Of a DNA stretch of 64,000 nucleotides, positions 16,918 to 25,984 are shown one piece after another. A program made the position numbers and the translations under genes. The stretch spans positions 4,057-68,056 of the forward strand of contig JBCCGG010000034.1 in the NCBI GenBank assembly GCA_039029395.1. Reading direction: 5' to 3'. The stretch is from JBCCGG01 sp039029395 (lineage in GTDB: Bacteria > Pseudomonadota > Alphaproteobacteria > Kiloniellales > JAKSDN01). Numbering within the stretch: the first letter of the stretch is position 1; every line of letters begins with the position of its first letter. The notes beneath the pieces were generated by a model. The model did no database searches and was not told the DNA's origin. It was given only the letters and a program-made list of their open reading frames with translations.

Positions 16918-16949
16918 TTCTATAATAGTGGAATTCTATTATAGTGGAA
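16918..16949. promoter_or_regulatory. Tandem 16-base direct repeat, likely operator
   Basis: TTCTATAATAGTGGAA at 16918-16933 is immediately repeated as TTCTATTATAGTGGAA at 16934-16949, with one mismatch. Each copy contains a small CTAT-A/T-ATAG dyad. The block fills the 64-base gap between the divergent EamA and XRE-cupin genes, and overlaps a TATAAT-like hexamer. It is probably the binding site of the XRE regulator. Confidence 0.7.
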
Positions 16950-16962
16950 ATCACGAGTCAAG

Positions 16963-17610
16963 ATGCCCAGCTACCCGCCCGCCATCGAATCCGAGACCCA
17001 TGACCCCGGAAGCTATCCAGCGACGGCATCGCTCGGCCGGCGGGTCCATGGGATCCGCAAGGCGGCTCGGTTGACCCTGGAGGCGGCCAGTGCCGCAACG
17101 GGCATTTCCCGTGCCGCGCTTTCCAAGATAGAGCGTGGCGAGATGTCGCCGACCTATGACAGCCTCTGCAAGCTGGCGAAGGGGCTTCGGGTCGATTTAG
17201 CGGCACTGGTGTCCGAGCGCGCGCAAACGACCGGCGAGGTCGCGGTGACGCGGGCCGGCGATGGTGCGGCGCATCACACGGAACGCTTCAGCCACCAGCT
17301 CCTGGCGCCGGAATTCGCCGAGCGTTCGATCTTTGCGTTCGAGACCGAGGTCAAAGCGACGACCCTCGACGACTACGACACCTGGGATCGCCACGACAGC
17401 GAAGACTTCCTCTATGTGCTAACCGGCGCGGTTGCTGTCCATTTGGAAGGAAGGGCTACTGTGGAGCTTCAAGCAGGAGATTCGCTGCAGATGGATGGCC
17501 GCATTCCGCACGCCCTGATCGCGCTGTCCCCGGAGGAGGGCGTGGAGCGCGCAATTTCGCCGACCCGCATGCTGTGGGTCAGCGTGCCCTACGCGCAGTC
17601 CCTTGATTGA
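16963..17610 (+). CDS. XRE-family regulator with C-terminal cupin domain
   Basis: 215 residues. An XRE helix-turn-helix at about 20-80 (RVHGIRKAARLTLEAASAAT, then GISRAALSKIERGEMSPTYDSLCKLAKGL) is followed by a cupin sensor domain (EDFLYVLTGAVAVHLEGR, LQAGDSLQMDGRIPHALIAL). Regulators of this build sense a small ligand and repress adjacent transport or catabolic genes. It is divergent from the EamA exporter, with direct repeats between them that are its probable operator. The cupin-family gene at 17715 lies 104 bases downstream and may belong to the same unit. Confidence 0.9.
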   Translation: MPSYPPAIESETHDPGSYPATASLGRRVHGIRKAARLTLEAASAATGISRAALSKIERGEMSPTYDSLCKLAKGLRVDLAALVSERAQTTGEVAVTRAGDGAAHHTERFSHQLLAPEFAERSIFAFETEVKATTLDDYDTWDRHDSEDFLYVLTGAVAVHLEGRATVELQAGDSLQMDGRIPHALIALSPEEGVERAISPTRMLWVSVPYAQSLD

Positions 17611-17714
17611 GGCCCTGCATGGAGTCCTAGAGTCGTGGCCACGGCCGGGCTAAACTTGCGGCGCGGCATGGGGGCCACGCGGTGTGCTCAGTCGGATCGA
17701 GGGAGGAGCCTCAG

Positions 17715-18293
17715 ATGTTTCAGAAAGACCAGTTTCTCGAGGACTGCCGGCGCGCCGTCAGCGAAGGGCAGAAGGCAGTGCGTGAGGTCGTTCTGGAGGC
17801 GGTGGCCGATCCTGCCGGCATCACGCGCGACCTGGGCGAGCCGAGCCAGGCCGGCGTAACGCCACTGTACCAGGCGGAAGATTTGACTGTGATCAATTTC
17901 GTCTGGGCGCCCTACATGACGCTTCTGCCCCATAACCACAACATGTTCGCCGTGATCGGTATCTACAACGGCCGGGAAGACAACATGTTTTGGCGCCGTA
18001 TCGATGATGGGTCCGGCAGAAGCCCAACCATAGAGGCCGCGGGCGCCGATTCGATGGGCACGGGGCAGGTGGCGACGCTTGGCCGCGACATCATCCACTC
18101 GGTTGCCAACCCGATCACCAAGCTGACCAGCGCGATCCACGTCTATGGCGGCGATTTCTTCAACCCGCCGACGCCGCGCAGCCAATGGGACCACGAAACC
18201 CTGGTCGAGCAGCCCTGGGACATGGACCACACCCGCGCGGTGTTCCGGGAGGCCGACGCCCGCTTCAAGGCGGGCGTAGCGGCGGGGGTCTAG
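17715..18293 (+). CDS. Cupin-fold metal-dependent enzyme, cysteine-dioxygenase-like
   Basis: 192 residues. The segment VWAPYMTLLPHNHNMFAVIGIYNGREDNMFWRR carries the His pair (HNH) and a downstream Glu typical of a cupin metal site; the second motif includes HSVANP with a His. It resembles the double-stranded beta-helix family related to cysteine dioxygenases (COG5553 type). The ATG at 17715 follows GGGAGGAG. Its stop codon shares the CTAG tetranucleotide with the stop of the convergent RND gene. The substrate is unknown; an oxygenase on a thiol is possible. Confidence 0.72.
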   Translation: MFQKDQFLEDCRRAVSEGQKAVREVVLEAVADPAGITRDLGEPSQAGVTPLYQAEDLTVINFVWAPYMTLLPHNHNMFAVIGIYNGREDNMFWRRIDDGSGRSPTIEAAGADSMGTGQVATLGRDIIHSVANPITKLTSAIHVYGGDFFNPPTPRSQWDHETLVEQPWDMDHTRAVFREADARFKAGVAAGV

Positions 18294-21200
18294 GCCGAGG
18301 TCCCGCGCTTGGCGCGGGCCAGGTTCTGCAGAATCGGCGCGGCTTTCGAGTTCCGTGCGGCCCGGCGCATGCGGCGCAAGATCCACTGCATGCGGGTATC
18401 CTCGCGCAGCATCAGGGCGGCCGGCGTGATCAACAGGGTGAGCACGGTCGCAAAGGTCAGGCCCGAGACGATGGCGATCGCCAATTGACGCCACCATTGG
18501 GTCGCCGGCGCGCCGATCTCGATCGTGCGGTGAACCAGGTCGATGTTGAGGCCGAGTGCCATGGGCATCAGCCCCAACACCGTGGTCACCGTGGTCAGCA
18601 ACACCGGGCGCAGGCGCTGGGCGCCGGTCAGCAGGATCGCGTCCCGTGGGCTGGGCGCGGTCTTGCGCAGGCGGTCGAAGGTGTCGATCAGCACGATGTT
18701 GTTGTTCACCACGATGCCGGCCAGCGCGATCACGCCGATTCCGGACATCACCACGCTGAAGGCCTGGCCGGTCACCAGGAGCCCGAGCATCACGCCGATG
18801 GTCGAGAGCACGACCGCCGAGAGGATCACCAGGGCGGCGTAGAAGGAATTGAACTGGGTTACCAGGATGATCGCCATGAGGAAGAGCGCGACCGCGAAGG
18901 CCTTGATCAGGAACGCCTGGGCGGCCCGCTGCTCTTCGTCTTCGCCCTTGAAGGCGACCTCGATGCGTGGGTCGAGCGGGTTGTCCGCGAGCCAGTCTTG
19001 CAGCTTGGCGACTTGGTCATCGACCAGCAGGCCAGGCGCGACCTCGGCCTTGAGCGTGACGGTGCGCGCTGAATCGGCACGGTGTATCAGGCTGCGCTTG
19101 GGAATCGGCGTGCGCTCGACGAAATGGGAGATTGGGATCGGCCCGGCATTGGTCTGCACCCGGGTTTGATCGAGCTGAGCCAAGTTGCGGTAGGCCTCGG
19201 GCAGGCGAATGACGATGTCGATTTCCTGCTCGCTGTGGTCGGGGCGCCAGAGGCCGAGCTTCATGCCGTTGGTCAGCATTTGCACGTAGGAGCCGATGAG
19301 CGAGACGTCCGCGCCGAATTTGGCGGCCTGGGGACGATCGACCCTGAGCTGCCACTCGATACCGGGCGCCGGCAGGCCGTCCTCCACGTCGACGAAGCCG
19401 CCGATCGCCGTCGTTGCCGCGGCCAAATGGCTTGCCGCCTGGTCCAGCAAGGCGGGATCGTCGGATGAGAGGCGCAGCTCTACAGGCTTGCCGACCGGCG
19501 GGCCGGCCTTTTCCACCTGCGTGGCAATCCAGATCCCAGCCAGGTGCTCCGTGCGGGTACGCAGCCGGGTCAGGATCTCCTCCGCCGGAGGTCTGAATTG
19601 CCAGGGGGCGAACTCCAGCTGGATTGTGCCGATCAGGTCTTCCGGCTCGTCGTCGCGCTGGGTCCCGGCGGCGGCCTGGCTACGGGCGTAGACGGCATGG
19701 AACGCGCCGCTTGCTCGCTGCAGCTCGAGCACCTCTTGCTCGACCTGACCAAGAAGCTGGTCGCGCTCCCAGATCGACAGATTGCCCCGGGCGCGGATCT
19801 GGACCACCGCGTTGTCCGGCTCGACCGCCGGGAAGAACTCGATCCCTCTGCCGAGCGTTATGTAAAGCACTTGGGCGCAAATCAGCAGTCCGGCGGCGCC
19901 CAGCAGGACCTTGCCTGGATGGTCGAGCACCCGACGCAGCGCGCGGAGATAGAAGCCGCTAATGCCGCCCAGGCCGTCCAGGGCCGCCTCGCTGCTGCCA
20001 TTGAGCGCCCTGGTGGTTGCCTCGTCGGTCGCCTCGCTCGGCTCGCCGACCAGAGAGCCCAGAGTCGGTACGAAGATCAAGGCCATCACAAGGGAGGCGC
20101 AAAGCACGGCGAGCAGAGTGATCGGCAGATACTTCATGAATTCGCCGACCATGCCTGGCCAGAACACCAGAGGCAGGAAGGCCGCCAGGGTGGTGGCGGT
20201 CGCCGCGATAATCGGCCAGGCCATGCGCTTGGCCGCCAGACCGTAGGCGGCGCGTCGCTCCATGCCCTCGTTCATCTTTCGGTCGGCGTACTCGGTGACC
20301 ACGATCGCGCCGTCGACCAGCATGCCGACCGAAAGGATCAAGCTGAACAGCACGACGATGTTGATGGTTAGACCGAACACCGCCAGCACCAGAATTCCGG
20401 CCAGGAAGGAGCCGGGAATAGCGACACCCACCAGCAAGCCGGAGCGCAGGCCAAGCGCGGCCACTACGACCATCATGACCAGCAGGATCGCGCTCAGCAC
20501 ATTGTTCTGCAGGTCGCCCAACATGGTGCGGATCTCGGTCGACTTGTCCTGGCTAAAGGTGACCTCGACACCCGGCGGGAAGTGAGCCCGGGCTGCCTCT
20601 ACCACGGCGCGGGTCCTGGAGATCGTCTCGATGATGTTCTCGCCGGTGCGCTTGGTGACCTCCAGCGCGACCGCGGGTCGGCCGTTGATCCTGGCAAAAC
20701 CCTCCGGATCCTTGAAGGCGCGCCGTAGTTGGGCGATGTCGCGAAAACGCACGACCGCGTCGCCCGCCACCTTGACCGGCATCTCTAGAATATCGTCGGC
20801 ATTCTCGAAGAGACCCGGCAGCTTGATGGCAAAGCGCCCCTGGCCGGTATCCAGCGCACCCGCCGCGACCAGGCGGTTTGAGCGCTCGACCGCGGCGATG
20901 ATGTCGCGGGCATCCAGCTGGTAGCTCTCCAACACCAAAGGATCGATCACGACCTCGAGCAGCTCTTCCCGATCGCCCGCAATCTCGACCCGCAGAACCG
21001 AGGAGATTCGCTCGATGCGCTCGCGCAGGTCGCGGGCCAGCTCCAACAAGGTGCGTTCCGGCACGGTGCCGGACAGGCTCACGACCAGAACCGGAAAGAG
21101 GCTTAAATTGATCTCGTGAACGCTCGGCTCGTCGCTGTCCTCCGGCAGGTCGGCCCGTGCCGCGTCGAGCCCGGCGCGCACATCCGCCATGGCGACATCC

Positions 21201-21505
21201 ACATCGAAGCCGGCGTCGAACTCGAGCACCACGTTGGCGCCGCCCAGATAGCCGGTTGCGCGCATCTCCTTGAGGCCCTCGAGGTCGCGCAGCTGCTGTT
21301 CCACCGGCTTGATCAGCAGGCGCTCGGCGTCTTGGGGCGAAATGCCCTCGTGGTTGAGGTTTACGTGAAGCAGGGGAATCGTGATGTCAGGCTCGCTCTC
21401 ACGCGGAATCGTCGCGTAGGAGTAGGCGCCAAGAACGAAAATCAGAAAGAGGCAGGCTAGAACCGAACGGGCGCGCGATAGGGCCGCTTCGATCAGCGCG
21501 CTCAC
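18290..21505 (-). CDS. RND-family efflux transporter, inner-membrane permease
   Basis: 1071 residues with the AcrB-like layout: first helix, large periplasmic loop, helices 2-6, second loop, helices 8-12. Recognisable parts are IPRESEPDITIPLLHVNLNHEG, GMLVDGAIVVTEYADRKMNEG in helix 4, and GIGVIALAGIVVNNNIVLIDTF in helix 10. The helix 4 motif reads VDGAIV, so one of the two adjacent proton-relay Asp residues seen in AcrB is Gly here, as in some heterologous RND groups. Its ATG overlaps the stop of the adaptor gene by four bases. No outer-membrane TolC-type gene is nearby. Confidence 0.95.
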   Translation of the reverse strand: MSALIEAALSRARSVLACLFLIFVLGAYSYATIPRESEPDITIPLLHVNLNHEGISPQDAERLLIKPVEQQLRDLEGLKEMRATGYLGGANVVLEFDAGFDVDVAMADVRAGLDAARADLPEDSDEPSVHEINLSLFPVLVVSLSGTVPERTLLELARDLRERIERISSVLRVEIAGDREELLEVVIDPLVLESYQLDARDIIAAVERSNRLVAAGALDTGQGRFAIKLPGLFENADDILEMPVKVAGDAVVRFRDIAQLRRAFKDPEGFARINGRPAVALEVTKRTGENIIETISRTRAVVEAARAHFPPGVEVTFSQDKSTEIRTMLGDLQNNVLSAILLVMMVVVAALGLRSGLLVGVAIPGSFLAGILVLAVFGLTINIVVLFSLILSVGMLVDGAIVVTEYADRKMNEGMERRAAYGLAAKRMAWPIIAATATTLAAFLPLVFWPGMVGEFMKYLPITLLAVLCASLVMALIFVPTLGSLVGEPSEATDEATTRALNGSSEAALDGLGGISGFYLRALRRVLDHPGKVLLGAAGLLICAQVLYITLGRGIEFFPAVEPDNAVVQIRARGNLSIWERDQLLGQVEQEVLELQRASGAFHAVYARSQAAAGTQRDDEPEDLIGTIQLEFAPWQFRPPAEEILTRLRTRTEHLAGIWIATQVEKAGPPVGKPVELRLSSDDPALLDQAASHLAAATTAIGGFVDVEDGLPAPGIEWQLRVDRPQAAKFGADVSLIGSYVQMLTNGMKLGLWRPDHSEQEIDIVIRLPEAYRNLAQLDQTRVQTNAGPIPISHFVERTPIPKRSLIHRADSARTVTLKAEVAPGLLVDDQVAKLQDWLADNPLDPRIEVAFKGEDEEQRAAQAFLIKAFAVALFLMAIILVTQFNSFYAALVILSAVVLSTIGVMLGLLVTGQAFSVVMSGIGVIALAGIVVNNNIVLIDTFDRLRKTAPSPRDAILLTGAQRLRPVLLTTVTTVLGLMPMALGLNIDLVHRTIEIGAPATQWWRQLAIAIVSGLTFATVLTLLITPAALMLREDTRMQWILRRMRRAARNSKAAPILQNLARAKRGTSA

Positions 21506-22599
21506 TGGGCAGCGTCCCGCGCGGCCATTGCCGGCTCCTCAACCGCGCGCACCTTTTGTCCAATCTTTACGAACTCCTGGCCGACCGTGATGAAAGTGAC
21601 CGTCGCGGGCAAGCCGTCCAGCCAGACGCCATCGGGGCCAGTCTCCAGGACCTTGACCGGGAAGAATCCGACCGTTCCCTCTTCGGTCAGCGTCTTGACG
21701 CCGAGGCGCCCGGCATCGTCGAGGGTCAGGATCGCGGGTGAAACGAGGTGGGCCGCAAGACGCTCAAGAGGCAGGCGGATCTCCGCCGTGACACCGTCGG
21801 GGATGCGTCCTTCGGGATTGTCCACCTGAAGCTCGATGCGAAAGGTCCGGGTCGCCTGGTCGGCGACCGATGAGATGAATCGCAAGGTGCCCTCTACCGC
21901 CGATCCGGTGACCAAACGGGCACGACCTTGGGCGCCGACGGCGAGCCGGCCCATCTGCTGCTCGCTGACGTGCCCGACCATGAGCATCGGGTTTAGGTCA
22001 ACGATCCACGCCACGTCGTCGCCCGGCTCAACGTAGTCGCCTATTTCGACCACCCGGCTCTCGACGACCCCGGCGAAGGGTGCACGCAGCACGGTGTTAG
22101 CGAGCGCGACCTGGGCCTTCTTGACAGCGGCCCTGGCGGCCGCCAGAGCAGCTTCTGTTTCCGCGACCTGAACCGCGGCCTTGAAGCCCTTCTTGTTGAG
22201 CTTTTTGACCGCTTCGTGGGCCAGGTCACGCTGCTTGGCGAGCGCAAGGGCCTCGTTCACGCGGGCTTGGCGGTCGTCTACCGAGAGACGCGCCAAGACG
22301 TCGCCCTCCTCGACCCAGGCGCCGCGATCGACCAACACCTCGACGATCCGGCCGGGGATCTCGGCCTCGACCTCGACCCGCCGAACCGCTTCGCTTCGGC
22401 CGCGCACAACGACTTCCTGAATGTAGTTTTGGGCGGTTTGCTGGCGCACGCGAACTTTCGGCAGGTCCATGGATCCTTCAGACCCGGCAAGCGAAACCTG
22501 AGTCTGCGGCGATTGATCGGTGGCGCGCAACTGCCCGGACGCAAGCCAAAGTGCGACTGCGACGAACAGCAATCCTGCCACTAGATAGGTACGTTTCAT
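21502..22599 (-). CDS. RND efflux periplasmic adaptor (membrane fusion protein)
   Basis: 365 residues. An N-terminal membrane anchor (TYLVAGLLFVAVALWLASG) is followed by a lipoyl-like half (EAEIPGRIVEVLVDRGAWVEEGDVLARL), an alpha-hairpin rich in Ala and Lys (about 140-190), the second lipoyl half (VLRAPFAGVVESRVVEIGDYVEPGD) and a beta-barrel domain. This is the standard adaptor linking an RND pump to an outer-membrane channel. The start at 22599 (MKRTYLVAG) puts the anchor at the N-terminus. It overlaps the permease gene by four bases, so the two form one operon. Confidence 0.94.
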   Translation of the reverse strand: MKRTYLVAGLLFVAVALWLASGQLRATDQSPQTQVSLAGSEGSMDLPKVRVRQQTAQNYIQEVVVRGRSEAVRRVEVEAEIPGRIVEVLVDRGAWVEEGDVLARLSVDDRQARVNEALALAKQRDLAHEAVKKLNKKGFKAAVQVAETEAALAAARAAVKKAQVALANTVLRAPFAGVVESRVVEIGDYVEPGDDVAWIVDLNPMLMVGHVSEQQMGRLAVGAQGRARLVTGSAVEGTLRFISSVADQATRTFRIELQVDNPEGRIPDGVTAEIRLPLERLAAHLVSPAILTLDDAGRLGVKTLTEEGTVGFFPVKVLETGPDGVWLDGLPATVTFITVGQEFVKIGQKVRAVEEPAMAARDAAQ

Positions 22600-23155
22600 C
22601 TCTGGTACTGCCCTTGGCCAGGGGGTGCCGGGTCTATCGGCGCCCGGCTCAAGCATTCCTAAAAAAATACCCGGGGGAGACCCAAGAAATGGTAAATACT
22701 CGCTAAACGGCCGAAAGGACCGACATCGGATTGCCGTTTTTGGCCAGATTAAATCTCGTTAATCAAAAAATTTGGAAGAATTTTCTCTTTAATTGATTCT
22801 ACGCAACTTATAGAATAACTTGATTATCTTGCATTCGACCGAACCTTAATAATCAGGAGTGGGCGGATAATGCCTGAGGATATCGGTTCGGATTAGGAAT
22901 ACTGACCAAGTTCTCGGGTTTGTGCTGAAGTCTTTGATTAAGGGGATCAGGTGCTTACGCGGTGTCCAGGAATGGGAAGTTGTGGTCCCGATTGACGAGT
23001 TAAACGTAGGGGGTTCATCGGGGGCGTGAAGGCAATATATTAACCAGTGTCAGGTAGAGAACTTCGGAGCGGATGTTTAGGGCCAGCGACACAAGAACCA
23101 TAGGCAGGCCAGTCGAGTGCGGCTGTTCCCTTGGATGACCAGGACAATATCGATC
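22600..23155. other. AT-rich intergenic region between divergent genes
   Basis: 556 bases between the RND adaptor and the first PrsT-type gene. From about 22690 to 22870 it is markedly AT-rich, unlike the rest of the window. I see no open reading frame worth calling, no tRNA and no convincing sigma-54 promoter. It must hold the promoters for both divergent genes, but I cannot place them with confidence. Confidence 0.5.
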
Positions 23156-25963
23156 ATGAGCAAGACCCGACCTATCACTAAGCTTCTGCGGCCAACGGCG
23201 ATTGGCATCGCCATTGCGGTGATCGCCGGCACTCTCGCGGCTTGTGACGATCCAGCGCCCAAGACCACGGACGAGTACATCGAGCTGGCAAAACAGCATA
23301 TTGCCACCGGTGAGTATCGGGCCGGCGTAATTGAACTCAAGAACGCGCTGCAGATTGAGCCGAAGAACGCCGAGGCGCGGTTTCTTCTAGGCACCTCCTA
23401 TCTGGCGTTGTTCGACGCCAGGGGTGCCGAGAAGGAGCTAAAGCGCGCGCAGGACCTGGGCATAGAAGATCGACGGTTGGCCGTGCCTCAAGCCAGGGCC
23501 CTGATTATGAAGGGCGACTTGGCGAGCCTCGTCCAGGGTATCCAGCCCATGAGCGATTGGCCCGACGAGGTGCGTGCCGAGGTACACGCGCTTCGAGGTC
23601 AAGCGCAGTTGCGGCTGGGGCAAGTCGACGACGCCGAGAGGGAGTTTGACGCGGCCTTGGCGATCGATCCAAAGCATATCAAGGCCCTGGTCGGACTTGG
23701 TCAGGTTGGCCTGGCGCGCGACGACGTGACGCTGGCCGAGCAGAAGCTGGAGGAAGTGCGCAAGATCGAGGGCACGGAGGTCTTGGTCGAGCTTCTGGAA
23801 GGCGACATCGGCGTAAATCAGGGAGACTTTGCCCGCGCGGAGGCAGCCTATAAGAATGCGGTCGACATACAGCCTGAGATGATCGCTGGGCAAATGGGCC
23901 TGATCTGGGCCCAACTGAACAACGGCAACAACAAAGAAGCGATCGAGCGTACGGACAACCTCCTGCGCAACAGCCCTCATAGCATGGCGCTCAACTTTTT
24001 TGCCGCGCTGGGTCACTTCCAGGAGCAAAATTTTCAGAAAGCGAACGAGCATGCTCAAGCCGTTCTCAATGCCAACGGCCGGCACTTGCCGAGCCGGTTG
24101 ATTGCCGGGACCACGAGTTATGCCCTGGGCTCCCACGAGCAGGCCCGCCAGCACATGGAAGTGGTGCTTGGCGCCGACCCGGATCATGTTCATGCCCGCA
24201 AGGTGATGGCCGCTTCCTTGTTGGCGCTCGGCCGAGGTGAAGAGGCGGCCGAGCAGGTTGACGGCCTCGAGCTCGAGGGCGCGAACGACGCCCAGCTGCT
24301 CTCTGCCATCGGCCGACAGGTCTTGAACCAGGGCGACCATGCCTCGAGCCGGGATTACTTCGAGCGCGTGGTCTCGCTCAATCCAGACGACGCCGGGGCA
24401 CGCACCAATCTGGCGGCGGCGCAGTTGGCGCTTGGCGAAAACGAAGAGGCGGTCGAGGCACTGAAGAGAGCGATCGAGCTCAACCCCGAGAGCCAATCGG
24501 CGGCGGTCCTCCTGATCATGACCTACTTGAAAGAAGGTAGGTTCGACGACGCTCTGGACCAGTCGCTTACCTTCATCGAAGAATCACCGGAAAGCCCCCA
24601 CGGCCATACATTGGCTGGCATGTCTCATGCCGGTAAGGGCGACATCCCGGCTGCGGTTGATCAGTTCGAGCAAGCGCTCACGATCCAGCCGGGCGATTAC
24701 AATGCGTCGAACAACTTGGCGCTGATCCGCATCGCGGAGGGCAACCGCGAGGCTGCGATCGAGCTCATGGACGGGGTTCTGGAACATAATCCGGAAAATC
24801 TCCACAGCCATGTCCGCTTGGCGGAGCTAAAGACCCAGATCGGTCGGGAGCAAGAAGCCATTGGTCATCTCAAGACGGCGGTCGAGCTCGATGGTGAAAA
24901 TGCCAACTACCGCCTGGCGTTGGCCAGCTTGTATTTGAGGGCGAGCGAGCCCTTGAAGGCCTTGGACGTGATCGAGAGCGTGCGCCTTGCTACGCCGAAA
25001 GACCCGCAGCTCCTGGCGGTGCTGGGTCAAGCCCAGATGCAGTCTCAACTGTTGCCCGAAGCGACGGAAACGCTTCAAACTCTGACCGAAGTCCAGCCAG
25101 ACTCGCCGACCGCGTACATCAACTTGGCTCGCATTTACGAGGAACAGGGCGATCTGTTCAAAGCCGGTCGGCAGATCGATCTGGCTCTGGAACGCGATCC
25201 GGAAAACGCGCAGGCGCGCTTTGCGCATGCACGCTTGCTGGCAAAGACTGCGCAAAACGCCAAGGCGAAAGAGCTGCTTACGGCTCTGCGAGAGGAGTAT
25301 CCGGACAACGCCGATGTCATCGAGCTGTCGGCTAGCATCGCGCTCCAGCAAGGTCAGGTTCATGAAGCCCTGTCGCTCTACCAGCAGGCCTGGGATAAGC
25401 GACAGACCAGCCGGAGCCTAGCCCAATTCGCGCGCGCCGAACGGATCGCCGGGAAGACGGCCGAAGCCATAGATCGTCTCAGCACTTGGATCGAAACCCA
25501 TCCGGACGACGTCTTGATTCGCTTCGTTTTGGCTGAATTCGAGCTTCAGGATGGTGACCTTGAGAAGGCCAAGGAGCAGTATCAGGCGATCTTGGAGCGG
25601 ACCCCGGACCACGGTGTGGTCAACAATAACCTGGCGTGGGTGCTGAACGAGCTGGGGGAAAGCGAAGCGGCCTTGAAGCACGCCGAGCACGCGCGCGTTC
25701 TGATGCCCGACAATCCCTCCGTCATGGACACGCTGGCTGTCATCTACCTCGGCGCTGGACGCAGTGAAGAGGCGGTCGAATTGCTGCGCGCAGCCGTTCG
25801 CACCAGCGATGACCCGAACGTCCAGTTCCATTTGGCTCAAGCCCTCCACAGCAACGGCGAACAAAGCGAAGCGGCCCAGGTGCTGCGCGACGTGTTGGCG
25901 CAGAACCCGTCCTTTGCCGAGCGCGACCAAGCGCAAGCCCTGCTTACCGAAATAGATAGCTAG
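23156..25963 (+). CDS. PEP-CTERM system TPR-repeat lipoprotein (PrsT-like), copy 1
   Basis: 935 residues. A lipoprotein signal ends at a lipobox (AGTLAACDDPAP, Cys near residue 31), then more than twenty TPR units run to the C-terminus. The first unit, YIELAKQHIATGEYRAGVIELKNALQIEPKNAEARFLLG, is very like that of the second copy at 29334. Length, lipobox and TPR pattern match the PrsT family (TIGR02917) that accompanies exosortase/PEP-CTERM systems, where it is thought to act in polysaccharide or protein export. I placed the start at ATG 23156 for a compact signal peptide; in-frame starts exist 21 and 39 bases upstream. Confidence 0.88.
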   Translation: MSKTRPITKLLRPTAIGIAIAVIAGTLAACDDPAPKTTDEYIELAKQHIATGEYRAGVIELKNALQIEPKNAEARFLLGTSYLALFDARGAEKELKRAQDLGIEDRRLAVPQARALIMKGDLASLVQGIQPMSDWPDEVRAEVHALRGQAQLRLGQVDDAEREFDAALAIDPKHIKALVGLGQVGLARDDVTLAEQKLEEVRKIEGTEVLVELLEGDIGVNQGDFARAEAAYKNAVDIQPEMIAGQMGLIWAQLNNGNNKEAIERTDNLLRNSPHSMALNFFAALGHFQEQNFQKANEHAQAVLNANGRHLPSRLIAGTTSYALGSHEQARQHMEVVLGADPDHVHARKVMAASLLALGRGEEAAEQVDGLELEGANDAQLLSAIGRQVLNQGDHASSRDYFERVVSLNPDDAGARTNLAAAQLALGENEEAVEALKRAIELNPESQSAAVLLIMTYLKEGRFDDALDQSLTFIEESPESPHGHTLAGMSHAGKGDIPAAVDQFEQALTIQPGDYNASNNLALIRIAEGNREAAIELMDGVLEHNPENLHSHVRLAELKTQIGREQEAIGHLKTAVELDGENANYRLALASLYLRASEPLKALDVIESVRLATPKDPQLLAVLGQAQMQSQLLPEATETLQTLTEVQPDSPTAYINLARIYEEQGDLFKAGRQIDLALERDPENAQARFAHARLLAKTAQNAKAKELLTALREEYPDNADVIELSASIALQQGQVHEALSLYQQAWDKRQTSRSLAQFARAERIAGKTAEAIDRLSTWIETHPDDVLIRFVLAEFELQDGDLEKAKEQYQAILERTPDHGVVNNNLAWVLNELGESEAALKHAEHARVLMPDNPSVMDTLAVIYLGAGRSEEAVELLRAAVRTSDDPNVQFHLAQALHSNGEQSEAAQVLRDVLAQNPSFAERDQAQALLTEIDS

Positions 25964-25984
25964 CAGCCGAAGCTTTTAGCTATC
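25955..25984. repeat. Short inverted repeat between convergent genes
   Basis: GATAGCTA at 25955-25962 pairs with TAGCTATC at 25977-25984, leaving a 14-base loop. It spans the stop codons of the first PrsT-like gene and the convergent STT3-like gene, which are only 12 bases apart. No long U-tract follows in either direction, so it is a weak terminator candidate at best. Confidence 0.35.

Noticed and set aside
18185..19072. A 295-codon plus-strand frame antisense to the RND permease
   Set aside because: Low-complexity product rich in His, Gln and Arg, as expected from the complement of a high-GC gene; the RND homology on the other strand is decisive.
22985..23155. Possible sigma-54 promoter upstream of the first PrsT-like gene
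   Set aside because: I looked for TGGCAC-N5-TTGC and GTGTAAAG dyads and found none; a TTGCAT at about 22830 lacks the -24 element.
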